Of a stretch of 64,000 nucleotides of DNA, positions 32,403-41,568 are shown one piece after another. The translations under genes and the position numbers were made by a program. The notes beneath the pieces were generated by a model that was given only the letters and a program-made list of their open reading frames with translations, had not been told where the DNA came from and made no database searches. Source of the stretch: Sphaerothrix gracilis (GTDB taxonomy: Bacteria > Cyanobacteriota > Cyanobacteriia > Phormidesmidales > Phormidesmidaceae). The stretch lies in contig NZ_JASATW010000001.1 in NCBI RefSeq assembly GCF_030405905.1, positions 248,001-312,000 of the forward strand, written 5' to 3'. Each line of letters begins with the position of its first letter. Position 1 is the first letter of the stretch.

Positions 32403-35400
32403 TTATTCTGGAGCTGTGCTGGTAGGCCCTTGGCCCAGCATGGCAACCGCCTGAATTAGGGCTTGAGGTTCGATGGGTTTAGAGAGGTGCTGTTGAAAGC
32501 CAGCCTGCAATGCTCGCTGCCGATCGACATCTCTGGCGTAAGCGGTGAGGGCGATCGCGGGCACCCGACCGCCTTGATTTTGAGGGCGCGAGCGAATCTG
32601 CTGAATTAGCCTATAGCCATCCATTTTCGCCATACCCACGTCGCTCACCAGCACGTCGGGAATAGATCGATCGAGAACCTGCAGTGCTTCAAATCCAGAA
32701 GCAACAGCAGTTACCTGGGCACCGCTTTGTTCCAGCAGAAATGCCTGAAACTCACGAGTATCCGCATCATCGTCTACTACCAGAATTTTTAGGTTAATCA
32801 AAGAAGCCTCTGCTATGGCATGGTCATGCCGCGATTCTAACTCGCTGGACTGCGTAGGCCAGCTGAAGGGCAACTGTACGGTAAAGACTGCACCCTGGCC
32901 TTCTCCTTCACTCTCGGCCCGAACGGTACCCCCATGCATTTCCACAATTTGCCGTACGATGGCTAGCCCCAAGCCCAAGCCGCCGAACTGCCGGGTTGTT
33001 TTGGAATCTGCCTGACGGAAATAATCAAATACGTAGGGTAAAAACTGCCGTTCGATCCCTTTGCCAGTATCAGAGACTTGAATCTGAGCGAACTGATCAA
33101 GTTGCCGTAGTCCAATGGTCACTTGTCCCCCTTTTGGCGTGAACTTGACAGCGTTTGTCAGCAAGTTCCAAAGGACTTGTTGTAAGCGGGCGGCATCGCC
33201 GGAAACGGGAGTGATCTGAGTCGTTAAGTCGAGTGAGATTTGAATGTTTTTAGCTTCGGCTGCCAGCTTCACTGTTTCCACTGCTGCCGCAATCACCAAT
33301 GTTAAATTGACAGGGGCGGCTGTTAAGCTCAGCTTGCCCTGCATAATGCGCGAGATGTCGAGCAGATCGTCAATCAGCTGCGTCTGTAATTTGGCGTTGC
33401 GCTCAATTGTTGTCAGGGCTTTGCGTTGACGCTCGGCGTTGAGATTGCCGTTTTGCAGCAAGTGCGTCCAGCCGAGGATCGGGTTAAGGGGCGATCGCAG
33501 CTCATGAGATAGCACCGTAAGAAACTCATCTTTGAGCCGATTTGCTCGTTCGGCTTCTTCTCTAGCAGCCTGTTCTTTGCGCAGCATCTCTTTGCGATCG
33601 CTTAAGTCAATCGCGAAGAAAAAGCCCCCCTCTGGGTTATTTGTAAAGCCTGCTCCACCCAGCAAAATGGGGACACGATGCCCCCGTTTATGAATGAAAT
33701 CTTTCTCAAAAGGCGAGCAAATCCCGCGCAAGTCAATCTCAGCGATGGCTCGTTGGTCGCGCTCAGCCTGCTCTGGCGGAGTCAGTTCTTGCCAGCTGAG
33801 CCGCCCCTCGTTCAGGTCTTGTCGGGTGTAGCCGATAATATCGAGTAAGGCATCGTTGGCATCGGTAATGCAGCCCAATCGGGTCCAGATACCCATGCCA
33901 ATCATATTGCACTCAAAGATGCGGCGAAACTGAGCTTCACTGAGACGCAATGCTTCCTCAGCTTGAATCTGTTCGGTGACGTTCCTGAAGTAGATCGTAA
34001 TGCCATTGATAGCCGGATAAGCACGAGCTTCGTACCACCGATCATGATCGGAATAAAATGTCGTCAGCGATTCAGCTACGCGATCGCGCATAACGCGGCG
34101 GTGCATCTGCTCAAACTCACTGCCCTGTAACCCCGGAAATTCTTCCCAGAGATCTTTACCAATTAAATCGCCTGGCGTGCGATTGAATAACCGGTGAGCG
34201 GTCTGGTTCACATAGGTAAATCGCCAATCGTCATCGAGGGCAAAAAAGGCATCCGTAATGCTCTCTAAAATATCGCGGCTCTGCTTCTCGCTGACTCGCA
34301 GTGCCGCTTCTGCTTGCTTACGTTCGGTGATATCAATCGCCGCCCCATAAACAATTTGATCTTGTGGATAGAGATGAGCGTTCCATAGCAGCCAGCGATA
34401 AGAGCCATCTTTGTGGCGATATCGATTTTCAAACGCCAAAGTTGGACTACCAGAAAACAGGCTGTCGGTTTCTGACACCGATGAGTTGATGTCATCGGGA
34501 TGAACAAAGGATCTCCAGGGACGAGAGGTCATTTCCTCTATCGTCCAACCGAGCAATCGTTCAAACGTGGGACTCACCCACTGAAAGTAGCCGTCTGTTC
34601 CAGCAACTACTTGTAAATCTGACGCGACAGCCAAGAATCGCTCTCGCTCTCGCTCAACCTGCTGTCGCTCCAGCTCAGTGGCAATTCGATCGGCAAAGAC
34701 CGTTAGCAAAGACTCTACTAAATAGACCTGCTCCAGTGGTTTGCCGTCCATCACGCCCAATACACCTAAAGGCGTGCCGCTGGAGTCAAAAAAGGGAATC
34801 GCCATATAGCTTTCAATGGCAAGTTGCTGCAGCAGCGAATCGCGGGGAAAGTGAGCTTGCACATGGCGCGGATAGCAGCAAATTTGACGCTGCATAATCA
34901 CTTCCCAACACGGTGTCCCCTGCAGCGGGTACTCCAGGTTTGCACTGGCTTGACCGTGGGCATGGAGGGCGATCGTTCGGAATACTTTAGGAACATCACC
35001 TTCTATGACGCTGATATAGGCATAGTTGACGTCCAAAACTTGGGCAAAGTGCTGCACTAGCGCCTTTAGAAAGTCCCCTCCTGTGGCCCTTGCGACGCCT
35101 TGGGTGATTGATCGCAAGGCAACATCGATTTGAGCGATTTGATGGGCTGCCAGTCTCAGTTCCAATTCATCGACCACCATAGCGGCCAAGTCAACTAGCG
35201 TGGCTTGCTGCTCTGGCGTTAGGGGGGCGCGAGGTTGGCTGTCGAGCAGGCAGAGGGTGCCCAGATTGAAGCCGTCATGACTGAGCAAGGGCGCACCGGC
35301 ATAAAATCGTACGCCCGGCTCGGCCTGAACAAAGGGATTGCAGGCAAAGCGCTCGTCCAGCCGGGTATCAGGAACAATCAGCGGCTCATCAGTTAAGACC

Positions 35401-35663
35401 GCAAAACTACATAAAGTGGCATCCCGTGGCACTTCACTAGCCCCAAAACCAACACAAGATTTAAACCAGGCTCTCGATTCATCTACTAAGGAAATGAGGG
35501 CAATGGGACTGTCAAATAAACGCGCCGCCAACCGGGTAATGCGGTCAAAGGCTACTTCAGGAGGCGTATCGAGAATCTGGTAGCGGTGCAGCGCCGCTAA
35601 CCGCTCAGTCTCATTTGCGGGGACAGGTGTAGTCAATGGCTTTGGCGGCAAAGTGTTGGACAT
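32403..35663 (-). CDS. Hybrid sensor histidine kinase (GAF-GAF-PAS3-HisKA-HATPase-REC)
   Basis: This 1086-residue signalling protein reads as two GAF domains (about 25-170 and 185-345), three PAS/PAC units (about 345-465, 470-590 and 595-700), a HisKA dimerisation domain with the phosphoacceptor His in 'LSHELRSPLN' (about 720), an HATPase_c domain with 'LLTNAVKF' and 'GLGLGLAIV' (about 825-945), and a receiver domain with Asp in 'VSDVGMAKMDGY' (near 1006). No transmembrane helix is seen, so it is a cytosolic sensor. The first GAF resembles the 'RYQILDTPPE...' type common in cyanobacterial kinases and lacks an obvious chromophore Cys context. Its output partner is unknown. Confidence 0.93.
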   Translation of the reverse strand: MSNTLPPKPLTTPVPANETERLAALHRYQILDTPPEVAFDRITRLAARLFDSPIALISLVDESRAWFKSCVGFGASEVPRDATLCSFAVLTDEPLIVPDTRLDERFACNPFVQAEPGVRFYAGAPLLSHDGFNLGTLCLLDSQPRAPLTPEQQATLVDLAAMVVDELELRLAAHQIAQIDVALRSITQGVARATGGDFLKALVQHFAQVLDVNYAYISVIEGDVPKVFRTIALHAHGQASANLEYPLQGTPCWEVIMQRQICCYPRHVQAHFPRDSLLQQLAIESYMAIPFFDSSGTPLGVLGVMDGKPLEQVYLVESLLTVFADRIATELERQQVERERERFLAVASDLQVVAGTDGYFQWVSPTFERLLGWTIEEMTSRPWRSFVHPDDINSSVSETDSLFSGSPTLAFENRYRHKDGSYRWLLWNAHLYPQDQIVYGAAIDITERKQAEAALRVSEKQSRDILESITDAFFALDDDWRFTYVNQTAHRLFNRTPGDLIGKDLWEEFPGLQGSEFEQMHRRVMRDRVAESLTTFYSDHDRWYEARAYPAINGITIYFRNVTEQIQAEEALRLSEAQFRRIFECNMIGMGIWTRLGCITDANDALLDIIGYTRQDLNEGRLSWQELTPPEQAERDQRAIAEIDLRGICSPFEKDFIHKRGHRVPILLGGAGFTNNPEGGFFFAIDLSDRKEMLRKEQAAREEAERANRLKDEFLTVLSHELRSPLNPILGWTHLLQNGNLNAERQRKALTTIERNAKLQTQLIDDLLDISRIMQGKLSLTAAPVNLTLVIAAAVETVKLAAEAKNIQISLDLTTQITPVSGDAARLQQVLWNLLTNAVKFTPKGGQVTIGLRQLDQFAQIQVSDTGKGIERQFLPYVFDYFRQADSKTTRQFGGLGLGLAIVRQIVEMHGGTVRAESEGEGQGAVFTVQLPFSWPTQSSELESRHDHAIAEASLINLKILVVDDDADTREFQAFLLEQSGAQVTAVASGFEALQVLDRSIPDVLVSDVGMAKMDGYRLIQQIRSRPQNQGGRVPAIALTAYARDVDRQRALQAGFQQHLSKPIEPQALIQAVAMLGQGPTSTAPE

Positions 35664-35965
35664 CTTTAACCAGAGCGTGAATCAAAAACGAAGCGGGAAC
35701 GAGGCATCGATAATCTTGATTGATTCGTGTTTTCATCATATAGCGGTGATGAATGTTATCGAGCTATGGACCTCGATCGAACTACGCTATGGCTCCGCTT
35801 CACACCCAAAACGCCAGTTGGGCAATGGGCAACTCCATTGGGCCCCTAGAACAGCCTCAAAGCCCAGGCTGCTCTAGGAAGCGCGATCGCAAAATCAGGT
35901 CTCAGCCCGTTCGACAATCACGGTCTAAATCGAGCTGCCAGCCAGCGGCGATCGCCCATCTTGCC
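35664..35965. other. Intergenic region upstream of the hybrid kinase
   Basis: About 300 bp. TTCATCA (35732-35738) and TGATGAA (35747-35753) form a 7-bp inverted repeat with an 8-base spacer in an AT-rich part about 70-90 bp before the kinase start, a plausible regulator site. Weak repeats of GGGCAA/TTGGGC type lie at 35818-35845. No gene was seen. Confidence 0.35.
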
Positions 35966-36955
35966 TCAAGCGGCAGCATCAACGCGTGGGCGCCGCGTCC
36001 CCTCTACCCGGCGGATGTCGCGCCAGATTTGCGTCGCCGCCAGCGCCCCGTCAGATGCCGCCACCACCACCTGATTTAACCCTGCCTTGAGATCGCCAAT
36101 GGCAAAGATGCGGGGATGAGAGGTGCGGCGCATCTCGTCTGTAACCAGGTTATTTCCCTGCTTTTCTAAACTCAGGCCCTCTAGATAGTCGGCATGGTAG
36201 CGCGACCCCATAGAAATTAGCCCCGCATCAAGTGACACGGTAGAACCGTCCGTCAGCTCAACCCCCGTCATCTGATGATTCCGGCCTAGGAACTGCTGAA
36301 TGGGGGTTTCTACCAGGGTGAAGCCAAGATTTTCATAGTGCTGGCGCTTCTCTGGGCTGACAGAGAACTGGCCGTGGGTGAACAGGGTGATATAGGGCGT
36401 AAACCAGCGCAGTGGCTCAGCTACGCCTAGAGCGCCTTCAGAACTGGCAAAAACTCCTACCTGCTGGTCGGCAATCTCATAACCATCACAGATGAGACAA
36501 ACGTGCAGATTGTAGCCCGCGTAGTCAAACACGTTTTGCATGTTGCTGAGCTGAGGCAGATTGTCGATGATGCCGCTGCCCGCAATTAGATAGCGCGTGC
36601 GGAATGTCTGTTCAACGCTATTTTTCCGCCCAATTTTCACTTTGACCAGAAAAGTTTCGCCCTCGTCAATCACCTCTTCTACAAAGGCGTTGAGATAGTC
36701 GCCGCCGACTGAGAGGTAATGCTCTTTGCCCTGTTTTAGTAAGTCTCGACCTGGCGTATCAGGGGGCAGTCCGAGATAGTTGTGCAGTTCCTGCATCCAA
36801 AACGAGCGGGCTTTCCCCTTGTCGATAATCAGGCTGTCAAGCAGATAGCGCTGCAGGTAGATACCAGCGGAAAGTCCGCCAGCTCCCCCACCAACTACGA
36901 CGGCGTCATAAATGCGATCGCTGCGATCGGCAACTGTTTTCTTCGTTAAAAGCAT
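35966..36955 (-). CDS. Thioredoxin-reductase-like FAD-dependent disulfide oxidoreductase
   Basis: This 329-residue flavoprotein has an N-terminal FAD-binding Rossmann motif 'VVGGGAGGLSAG' (20-31), a redox CxxC 'CLICDG' (C153, C156) placed as in low-molecular-weight thioredoxin reductases, and the second FAD motif 'RIFAIGDLKAGLNQ' near the C-terminus. The NADPH-binding stretch reads 'VGVFASSEGALGVAE' (166-180) instead of the usual GxGxxA/G, so it may use another electron donor. Its gene lies 92 bp downstream of a TetR gene on the same strand, with a tandem repeat between, suggesting coregulation. Confidence 0.85.
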   Translation of the reverse strand: MLLTKKTVADRSDRIYDAVVVGGGAGGLSAGIYLQRYLLDSLIIDKGKARSFWMQELHNYLGLPPDTPGRDLLKQGKEHYLSVGGDYLNAFVEEVIDEGETFLVKVKIGRKNSVEQTFRTRYLIAGSGIIDNLPQLSNMQNVFDYAGYNLHVCLICDGYEIADQQVGVFASSEGALGVAEPLRWFTPYITLFTHGQFSVSPEKRQHYENLGFTLVETPIQQFLGRNHQMTGVELTDGSTVSLDAGLISMGSRYHADYLEGLSLEKQGNNLVTDEMRRTSHPRIFAIGDLKAGLNQVVVAASDGALAATQIWRDIRRVEGTRRPRVDAAA

Positions 36956-36977
36956 TGTTAACCTCGAAATTGACTTT

Positions 36978-37007
36978 AACTAATTGACTACAAACTAATT
37001 GACTACA
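36978..37007. promoter_or_regulatory. Tandem 15-bp repeat, possible operator
   Basis: AACTAATTGACTACA occurs twice head to tail (36978-36992 and 36993-37007), with a partial third match (TTGACTTTAAC) just before it. It sits 23 bp before the oxidoreductase start and after the TetR gene. Direct repeats of this size in this place suggest binding of the adjacent regulator. Confidence 0.5.
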
Positions 37008-37047
37008 AAAACAAACCTTCTAGATGATAGGCAGGCAAACAAAATTT

Positions 37048-37632
37048 TTAGGCTCTCACACCCACCATCAGCATCATCTGCCGAATAATCGTCTCGTAGT
37101 AGGGCACACCGCCCTGAGCCCGGGCAATCAGCATACCGCCCTCTAACAGAGAGAACATCAGCTTGGCCATTGCTTCAATATCGCCCAAAAAAGCTAGCTC
37201 TCCCGCCTGTCGCCCCTGGGCCAAAATTTGAGCTAGCTGCCGCTCATTAGCCTGATAAAAGCCTGATACCCGCTGGGCCAAAGGGCTTTTCAGCGTCTCT
37301 AGCTCGGCCCCCAACATACTGCAAAGACAAGCCTGAGTTTGATCCCCGCATTCGAGCTTGGCGACAAATAGCTGACAGTATCGCTGCAGCTTTTCGACAG
37401 AACCGACATCAGCGCTCAAAATCGCCTCTAACCGCTTTAGAAAGCTTTCGTTATAGCGATCGAGCAGGGCTGCTACTAAATCGTCTTTAGTGGGGAAATG
37501 GTAGTGAATGCTGGCCTTGCGAATACTGATGGCTTTGCTGATGTCCTGGTAGCTCATAGCGTTGACGCCAACGCGCTCAATCAGCGCCTGAGCTGTGTCC
37601 AGGATTTGGGTTTTAGTATCGATTGCCTCCAT
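37048..37632 (-). CDS. TetR/AcrR family transcriptional regulator
   Basis: This 194-residue protein has an N-terminal TetR helix-turn-helix ('YQDISKAISIRKASIHYHFP', about 23-42) and a helical ligand-binding C-terminal domain with cysteines in 'ECGDQTQACLCSMLGAELE'. It probably represses the downstream oxidoreductase gene and perhaps itself; the signal may be an electrophile or lipophile, as for YcdC/AcrR-like members. The tandem repeat between the two genes is a candidate site. Confidence 0.88.
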   Translation of the reverse strand: MEAIDTKTQILDTAQALIERVGVNAMSYQDISKAISIRKASIHYHFPTKDDLVAALLDRYNESFLKRLEAILSADVGSVEKLQRYCQLFVAKLECGDQTQACLCSMLGAELETLKSPLAQRVSGFYQANERQLAQILAQGRQAGELAFLGDIEAMAKLMFSLLEGGMLIARAQGGVPYYETIIRQMMLMVGVRA

Positions 37633-37708
37633 GTCGCCATTCTACTAGAAGGTAGGTGAACAGATCAACCCTAATTTACCCTGCGGGCTGCAAGTAGCTC
37701 TTAAAGCA

Positions 37709-38908
37709 TTAAGCCTGATTCAGCGATCGCGGAAAAGTTAGGGTGAAGGTAGAACCTTGATTAGGAACTGATGTTAGCTCAATCTGCCCCTGCAGCAGCA
37801 CTACCAAGCGATTGACAATCGCCAGTCCTAACCCCGTTCCCTCTTCCTGTTCATCTAGTTCGGCGCTGCCGACTCGAAAATAAGGTTCAAAAATGCGCTC
37901 CTGCATCTCAGGCGGAATGCCAATGCCTGTATCGGCGATCGCAATTGTCCATGACTGCCCGTCTAGCTGTTCGCAGGTCATGCGAATGGTTCCTTTCTCG
38001 GTGTAACGCACGGCATTACTCAGCAGGTTGCTGATAATCTGTCGCAGCCGGACTTCATCCGTCGTCACTTCAGTCGGAGCGCGATCGCAGTCCATCACGA
38101 CGGTCAGCTGCTTCTGCTGAGCCAGCGGCAGCGTGTTGGCAACCAAATCGTCTAGCAGCTCTCGCAGCGGAAAAGCGTCAATATCAAGCTCTTGCTGGCC
38201 CAGTTCAGATCGAGCCATGTCTAGGCTGTTGTTGATCAGCGCTAAGAGATGACGACCGTTGCGAATAACCCGCTCAATGTTTTGCAGATCGGCAGGGTGA
38301 CTTTCCCCTTGCTCTGTGCGGCCCTGAAACTTTTTCAGCAAAAGACTGGAAAATCCTAGAATCGAGTTCAGCGGATTTTTCAGCTCGTGGGCTAGCTGAG
38401 AGAGCTGTTCCTGATGTAGCCGAGCCAAACGGTTTAGCTCTTGCCCGGTTAGAGAGAGCTGCTCCTCAATCTTGACTAAATCGGTCAGGCGCTGCTGAAT
38501 GTAGCTCTCTAGGCTGACAATAATGACGTGATCGAGGACGGAATTGATGGTCCGCGCTGCGTTTAGGACCTCTATGGCCGTCCCGGTCAGTAAATCTTCT
38601 TCCAAAGCCGCAAAGATCACCTCTCGCAGCAGGCGATACTCACGGGCAATCTCTGAGGCATCAAAGCCCTGTTCTGCCCTGACAATGCCGTGCTCTAAGC
38701 TGTTGCAGTTGAGGCCATCCGTATCATCTTGAATGTCTTGGCTCAGCAGCGTGGCGATCGCCTCTAGTACCTCAGGCAGGCTATCGTAAATGGCTTCATG
38801 GGTAAGCTGCCGTACGCTGTCGATTTCGCCATCAGCCAAAACCGATACCATCCACTGCTTGGTAATAGGCTTCACTTTACGCAGTAGCGCCCGACCCAGA
38901 TCCTTCAT
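37709..38908 (-). CDS. Sensor histidine kinase with RsbRD-like N-terminal domain
   Basis: Residues 1 to about 140 are all-helical ('ITKQWMVSVLADGEIDSVRQ', 'GFDASEIAREYRLLREVIF') and resemble the RsbR/RsbRD N-terminal globin-like sensor fold. A coiled coil leads to HisKA with His near 173 ('QLAHELKNPLNSILGFSSLL') and an HATPase domain with 'LLSNAVRY' and 'GTGLGLAIV'. The length is 399 residues with no receiver and no membrane helix. It is transcribed divergently from glmS. The ligand and cognate regulator are unknown. Confidence 0.88.
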   Translation of the reverse strand: MKDLGRALLRKVKPITKQWMVSVLADGEIDSVRQLTHEAIYDSLPEVLEAIATLLSQDIQDDTDGLNCNSLEHGIVRAEQGFDASEIAREYRLLREVIFAALEEDLLTGTAIEVLNAARTINSVLDHVIIVSLESYIQQRLTDLVKIEEQLSLTGQELNRLARLHQEQLSQLAHELKNPLNSILGFSSLLLKKFQGRTEQGESHPADLQNIERVIRNGRHLLALINNSLDMARSELGQQELDIDAFPLRELLDDLVANTLPLAQQKQLTVVMDCDRAPTEVTTDEVRLRQIISNLLSNAVRYTEKGTIRMTCEQLDGQSWTIAIADTGIGIPPEMQERIFEPYFRVGSAELDEQEEGTGLGLAIVNRLVVLLQGQIELTSVPNQGSTFTLTFPRSLNQA

Positions 38909-39190
38909 AGCTATACGGTGTGTCTATAAACTTCTAGATAGCTGCTAAGCGGCGTTGGAACAAAATGACTGGAACTTTGGCAGTCCAACGTAAAAACGGA
39001 AATACGGGCAACTGGCAGATCTCGCGTAGAAAAATCGAAGATGATAGACACAATCGCTGGCTGTGACAGGTAAAATCTTTGCCATTGACCACAGCGTGTA
39101 TTCTATTGAGCAGTCAAGATTGTTGCGCTAGCCTTACAAGCTAAAGAGCAAGTATGTGATCTCCAGTTTACTGGGTAAGGAGTCAGTTTT

Positions 39191-41095
39191 ATGTGCGGAA
39201 TCGTTGGATATATTGGCACCCGGCCCGCTAGCAGCATCCTGTTAGAGGGTTTGCAAAAGCTGGAGTATCGTGGCTACGACTCGGCAGGAATCGCCTCGAT
39301 CTTAGAAGGCGAGCTGCACTGCACGCGGGCGAAGGGCAAGCTAAAAAACCTGCAAGACAAGCTAGAAGGCTCTGAAAATCCAGCGCGCGTCGGTATTGGT
39401 CATACTCGCTGGGCCACTCACGGCAAACCTGAAGAATATAACGCTCATCCCCACACGGATACGGCCCGGCGCATTGCCGTGGTGCAAAACGGCATCATTG
39501 AAAATTACCGGGAACTGCGCGAAGACCTCAAAGCCAAAGGGCATAAGTTTCTCTCCGATACGGACACCGAGGTGGTGCCCCATCTGATTGCGGAATTTAT
39601 GAAAAATCCGCCCCACGAGCTGAGCCCGCTGAGCCTGCAGTCACTATTTCTAGAAGCGGTGCGACTGGCGGCCAACTGCCTGGAAGGGGCTTTTGCGCTG
39701 GCGATTATTTGCGTAGATTTTTCCGATGAGTTAATCGTGGTGCGGCAGCAGGCACCGCTGCTGATTGGCTTTGGCCAGGGAGAGTTTTTCTGCGCTTCAG
39801 ATACGCCTGCGATTGTGCCCCATACGCGGGCGGTGCTGCCGTTAGAGAATGGCGAGCTAGCGCGGCTGACGCCTATGGGAGTGGAGGTGTATACGTTTGC
39901 GGGCGATCGCCTCAAGAAGTTTCCCCGCACCCTCAACTGGAACCCCATCATGGTGGAGAAGCAGGGATTCAAGCACTTCATGCTCAAGGAAATCTACGAG
40001 CAGCCAGGAGTCGTCCGCACGGGGATTGAAACCTATATTGACGAAACCTGGAGCTTGGATAGCCACACCTCTCCAGTGCGCTTAGACCTAGACCCAGAGC
40101 TACTACAGGGGCTAGAGCATATTCAGATTGTGGCCTGCGGCACGAGCTGGCACGCCGGACTCATCGGTAAGTATCTGCTAGAGCAGCTCGCCGATATTCC
40201 CACAATGGTGCAGTATGCCTCGGAGTTTCGCTACTCGCCCTCGCCGCTGACGCCAAATACACTAACTATCGGCGTCACCCAGTCTGGAGAGACAGCCGAT
40301 ACGCTAGCGGCCCTGGCAATGGAGCTAAAGCGGCGATCGCAGCAGGCAGAGGTCAAGTTTCAGCCGCGTCTGTTGGGCATCACGAACCGGGCAGAAAGTT
40401 CTCTAGGGCGCATGGTGTCCCACATTATTGACACCCACGCGGGAATTGAGATTGGCGTGGCTGCTACCAAAACCTTTACCGCTCAGGTAATGGCTTTCTA
40501 CTTTTTAGCCCTAGAACTGGCCTATATTCGCAAAACCCTGTCACCAGAGCGGTTCAGCACGATTTTGACCGAAATGCGCCAGCTTCCGGCTCAAATTGAG
40601 CTGATTTTAGAAAGCCAGGAGCGCTATATCGAGGAGTTGGCCCATGATTTTGCTGAAACCCAGGACTTTATCTTTCTGGGGCGAGGCATCAACTTCCCGG
40701 TGGCGCTCGAAGGCGCTTTGAAGCTGAAAGAGATTAGCTACATTCACGCGGAAGGCTATCCAGCAGGCGAAATGAAGCACGGGCCGATCGCGCTGCTGGA
40801 TGCCAAAGTACCTGTAGTGGCGATCGCCATGCCCGGTTCTGTTTACGAAAAGGTGCTCTCCAATGCCCAAGAGGCGAAGGCCCGCGATGCTCAGCTCATC
40901 GGCGTCGTGCCCCTAAATGACCCTGAAGCCGAGGATACCTTTGATTCTTTGCTGCCCGTGCCCACCGTAGACGAGCTGCTCTCCCCCATCCTGACGGTGA
41001 TTCCGCTGCAGTTACTGGCCTATCATATTGCTGCCCGTCGGGGTCTCGATGTCGATCAGCCGCGCAACTTGGCTAAGAGCGTCACGGTGGAGTAA
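39191..41095 (+). CDS. glmS: Glutamine--fructose-6-phosphate aminotransferase (isomerizing)
   Basis: This 634-residue enzyme makes glucosamine-6-phosphate, the first step to UDP-GlcNAc for peptidoglycan. After Met1 the N-terminal nucleophile Cys2 begins 'CGIVGYIG'; 'GHTRWATHG' follows in the glutaminase domain. Two SIS domains carry 'ACGTSWHAGLIGKY' and 'VTQSGETADT', and 'FIFLGRGINFPVALEGALKL'; the C-terminus 'DQPRNLAKSVTVE' is the conserved synthase tail. An AAGGAG site lies 8 bases before the ATG. No riboswitch-ribozyme was recognised upstream. Confidence 0.97.
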   Translation: MCGIVGYIGTRPASSILLEGLQKLEYRGYDSAGIASILEGELHCTRAKGKLKNLQDKLEGSENPARVGIGHTRWATHGKPEEYNAHPHTDTARRIAVVQNGIIENYRELREDLKAKGHKFLSDTDTEVVPHLIAEFMKNPPHELSPLSLQSLFLEAVRLAANCLEGAFALAIICVDFSDELIVVRQQAPLLIGFGQGEFFCASDTPAIVPHTRAVLPLENGELARLTPMGVEVYTFAGDRLKKFPRTLNWNPIMVEKQGFKHFMLKEIYEQPGVVRTGIETYIDETWSLDSHTSPVRLDLDPELLQGLEHIQIVACGTSWHAGLIGKYLLEQLADIPTMVQYASEFRYSPSPLTPNTLTIGVTQSGETADTLAALAMELKRRSQQAEVKFQPRLLGITNRAESSLGRMVSHIIDTHAGIEIGVAATKTFTAQVMAFYFLALELAYIRKTLSPERFSTILTEMRQLPAQIELILESQERYIEELAHDFAETQDFIFLGRGINFPVALEGALKLKEISYIHAEGYPAGEMKHGPIALLDAKVPVVAIAMPGSVYEKVLSNAQEAKARDAQLIGVVPLNDPEAEDTFDSLLPVPTVDELLSPILTVIPLQLLAYHIAARRGLDVDQPRNLAKSVTVE

Positions 41096-41110
41096 AGCGA
41101 TTATTGCTGA

Positions 41111-41150
41111 AGCTTTGAGGTCTGTAGCAACCTCTACAGACCTCAAAGCT
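41111..41150 (+). terminator. Perfect 17-bp hairpin after glmS
   Basis: AGCTTTGAGGTCTGTAG (41111-41127) and CTACAGACCTCAAAGCT (41134-41150) pair perfectly around a 6-base loop. Flanking CTGAAGC/GCTTCAG can extend the stem with a bulge. It starts 15 bp after the glmS stop, so a transcript end or processing signal is likely. A T run is missing, so it could instead be a palindromic mobile-element remnant. Confidence 0.6.
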
Positions 41151-41159
41151 AGGCTTCAG

Positions 41160-41568
41160 AGTGGCCAAATTTATCAACTGCAGCTTTCGCAAAATGCGAG
41201 GACAGGGCTGCCAGCCGGATATAGCTTTTTAGATTGGTCCCAACTTTCAGCTACCGCCTCAAGACAATGCGCCAATCAGCATAGAGCTCTATGGCCCACC
41301 GACTTTGACAGTCGAGCTAGGGGCCAGTTTTCTTAACGACGAACTAGGATTTAAGCGTTTACGCTATGAGCGCCTTGGTGTCAGAGAATATTGGGTGATC
41401 AATGTGGTTACCCAGGAGGTGATTGCCTTTTCTATCGCCGCCGGGCGAGCAGACAAATACAAATTTCTGAGGTGCTGCCAGGTTTGAAAATGGCACTGGT
41501 GGAAGAGGCGCTGCAGCGATCGCAGCATGAAGACGATAGCGCGATTAAGCCGCTGGCTGATGCCAACG
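41160..41568 (+). pseudogene. Decayed Uma2 family gene
   Basis: Translation shows Uma2 blocks interrupted by at least two lesions. 'QPDIAF' (from about 41212) is followed by an in-frame TAG at 41230, then 'IGPNFQLPPQDNAPISIELY' and 'TVELGASFLNDELGFKRLRY' and 'LGVREYWVINV' to about 41460. The frame then shifts and continues as 'ISEVLPGLKMALVEEALQRS'. Only about 40 codons separate glmS from 'PDIAF', so the N-terminal half is missing too. It faces an intact Uma2 gene but is not a close copy by eye. Confidence 0.75.

Noticed and set aside
38909..39190. glmS riboswitch-ribozyme before glmS
   Set aside because: I could not find the conserved core, and this riboswitch is not expected in cyanobacteria.
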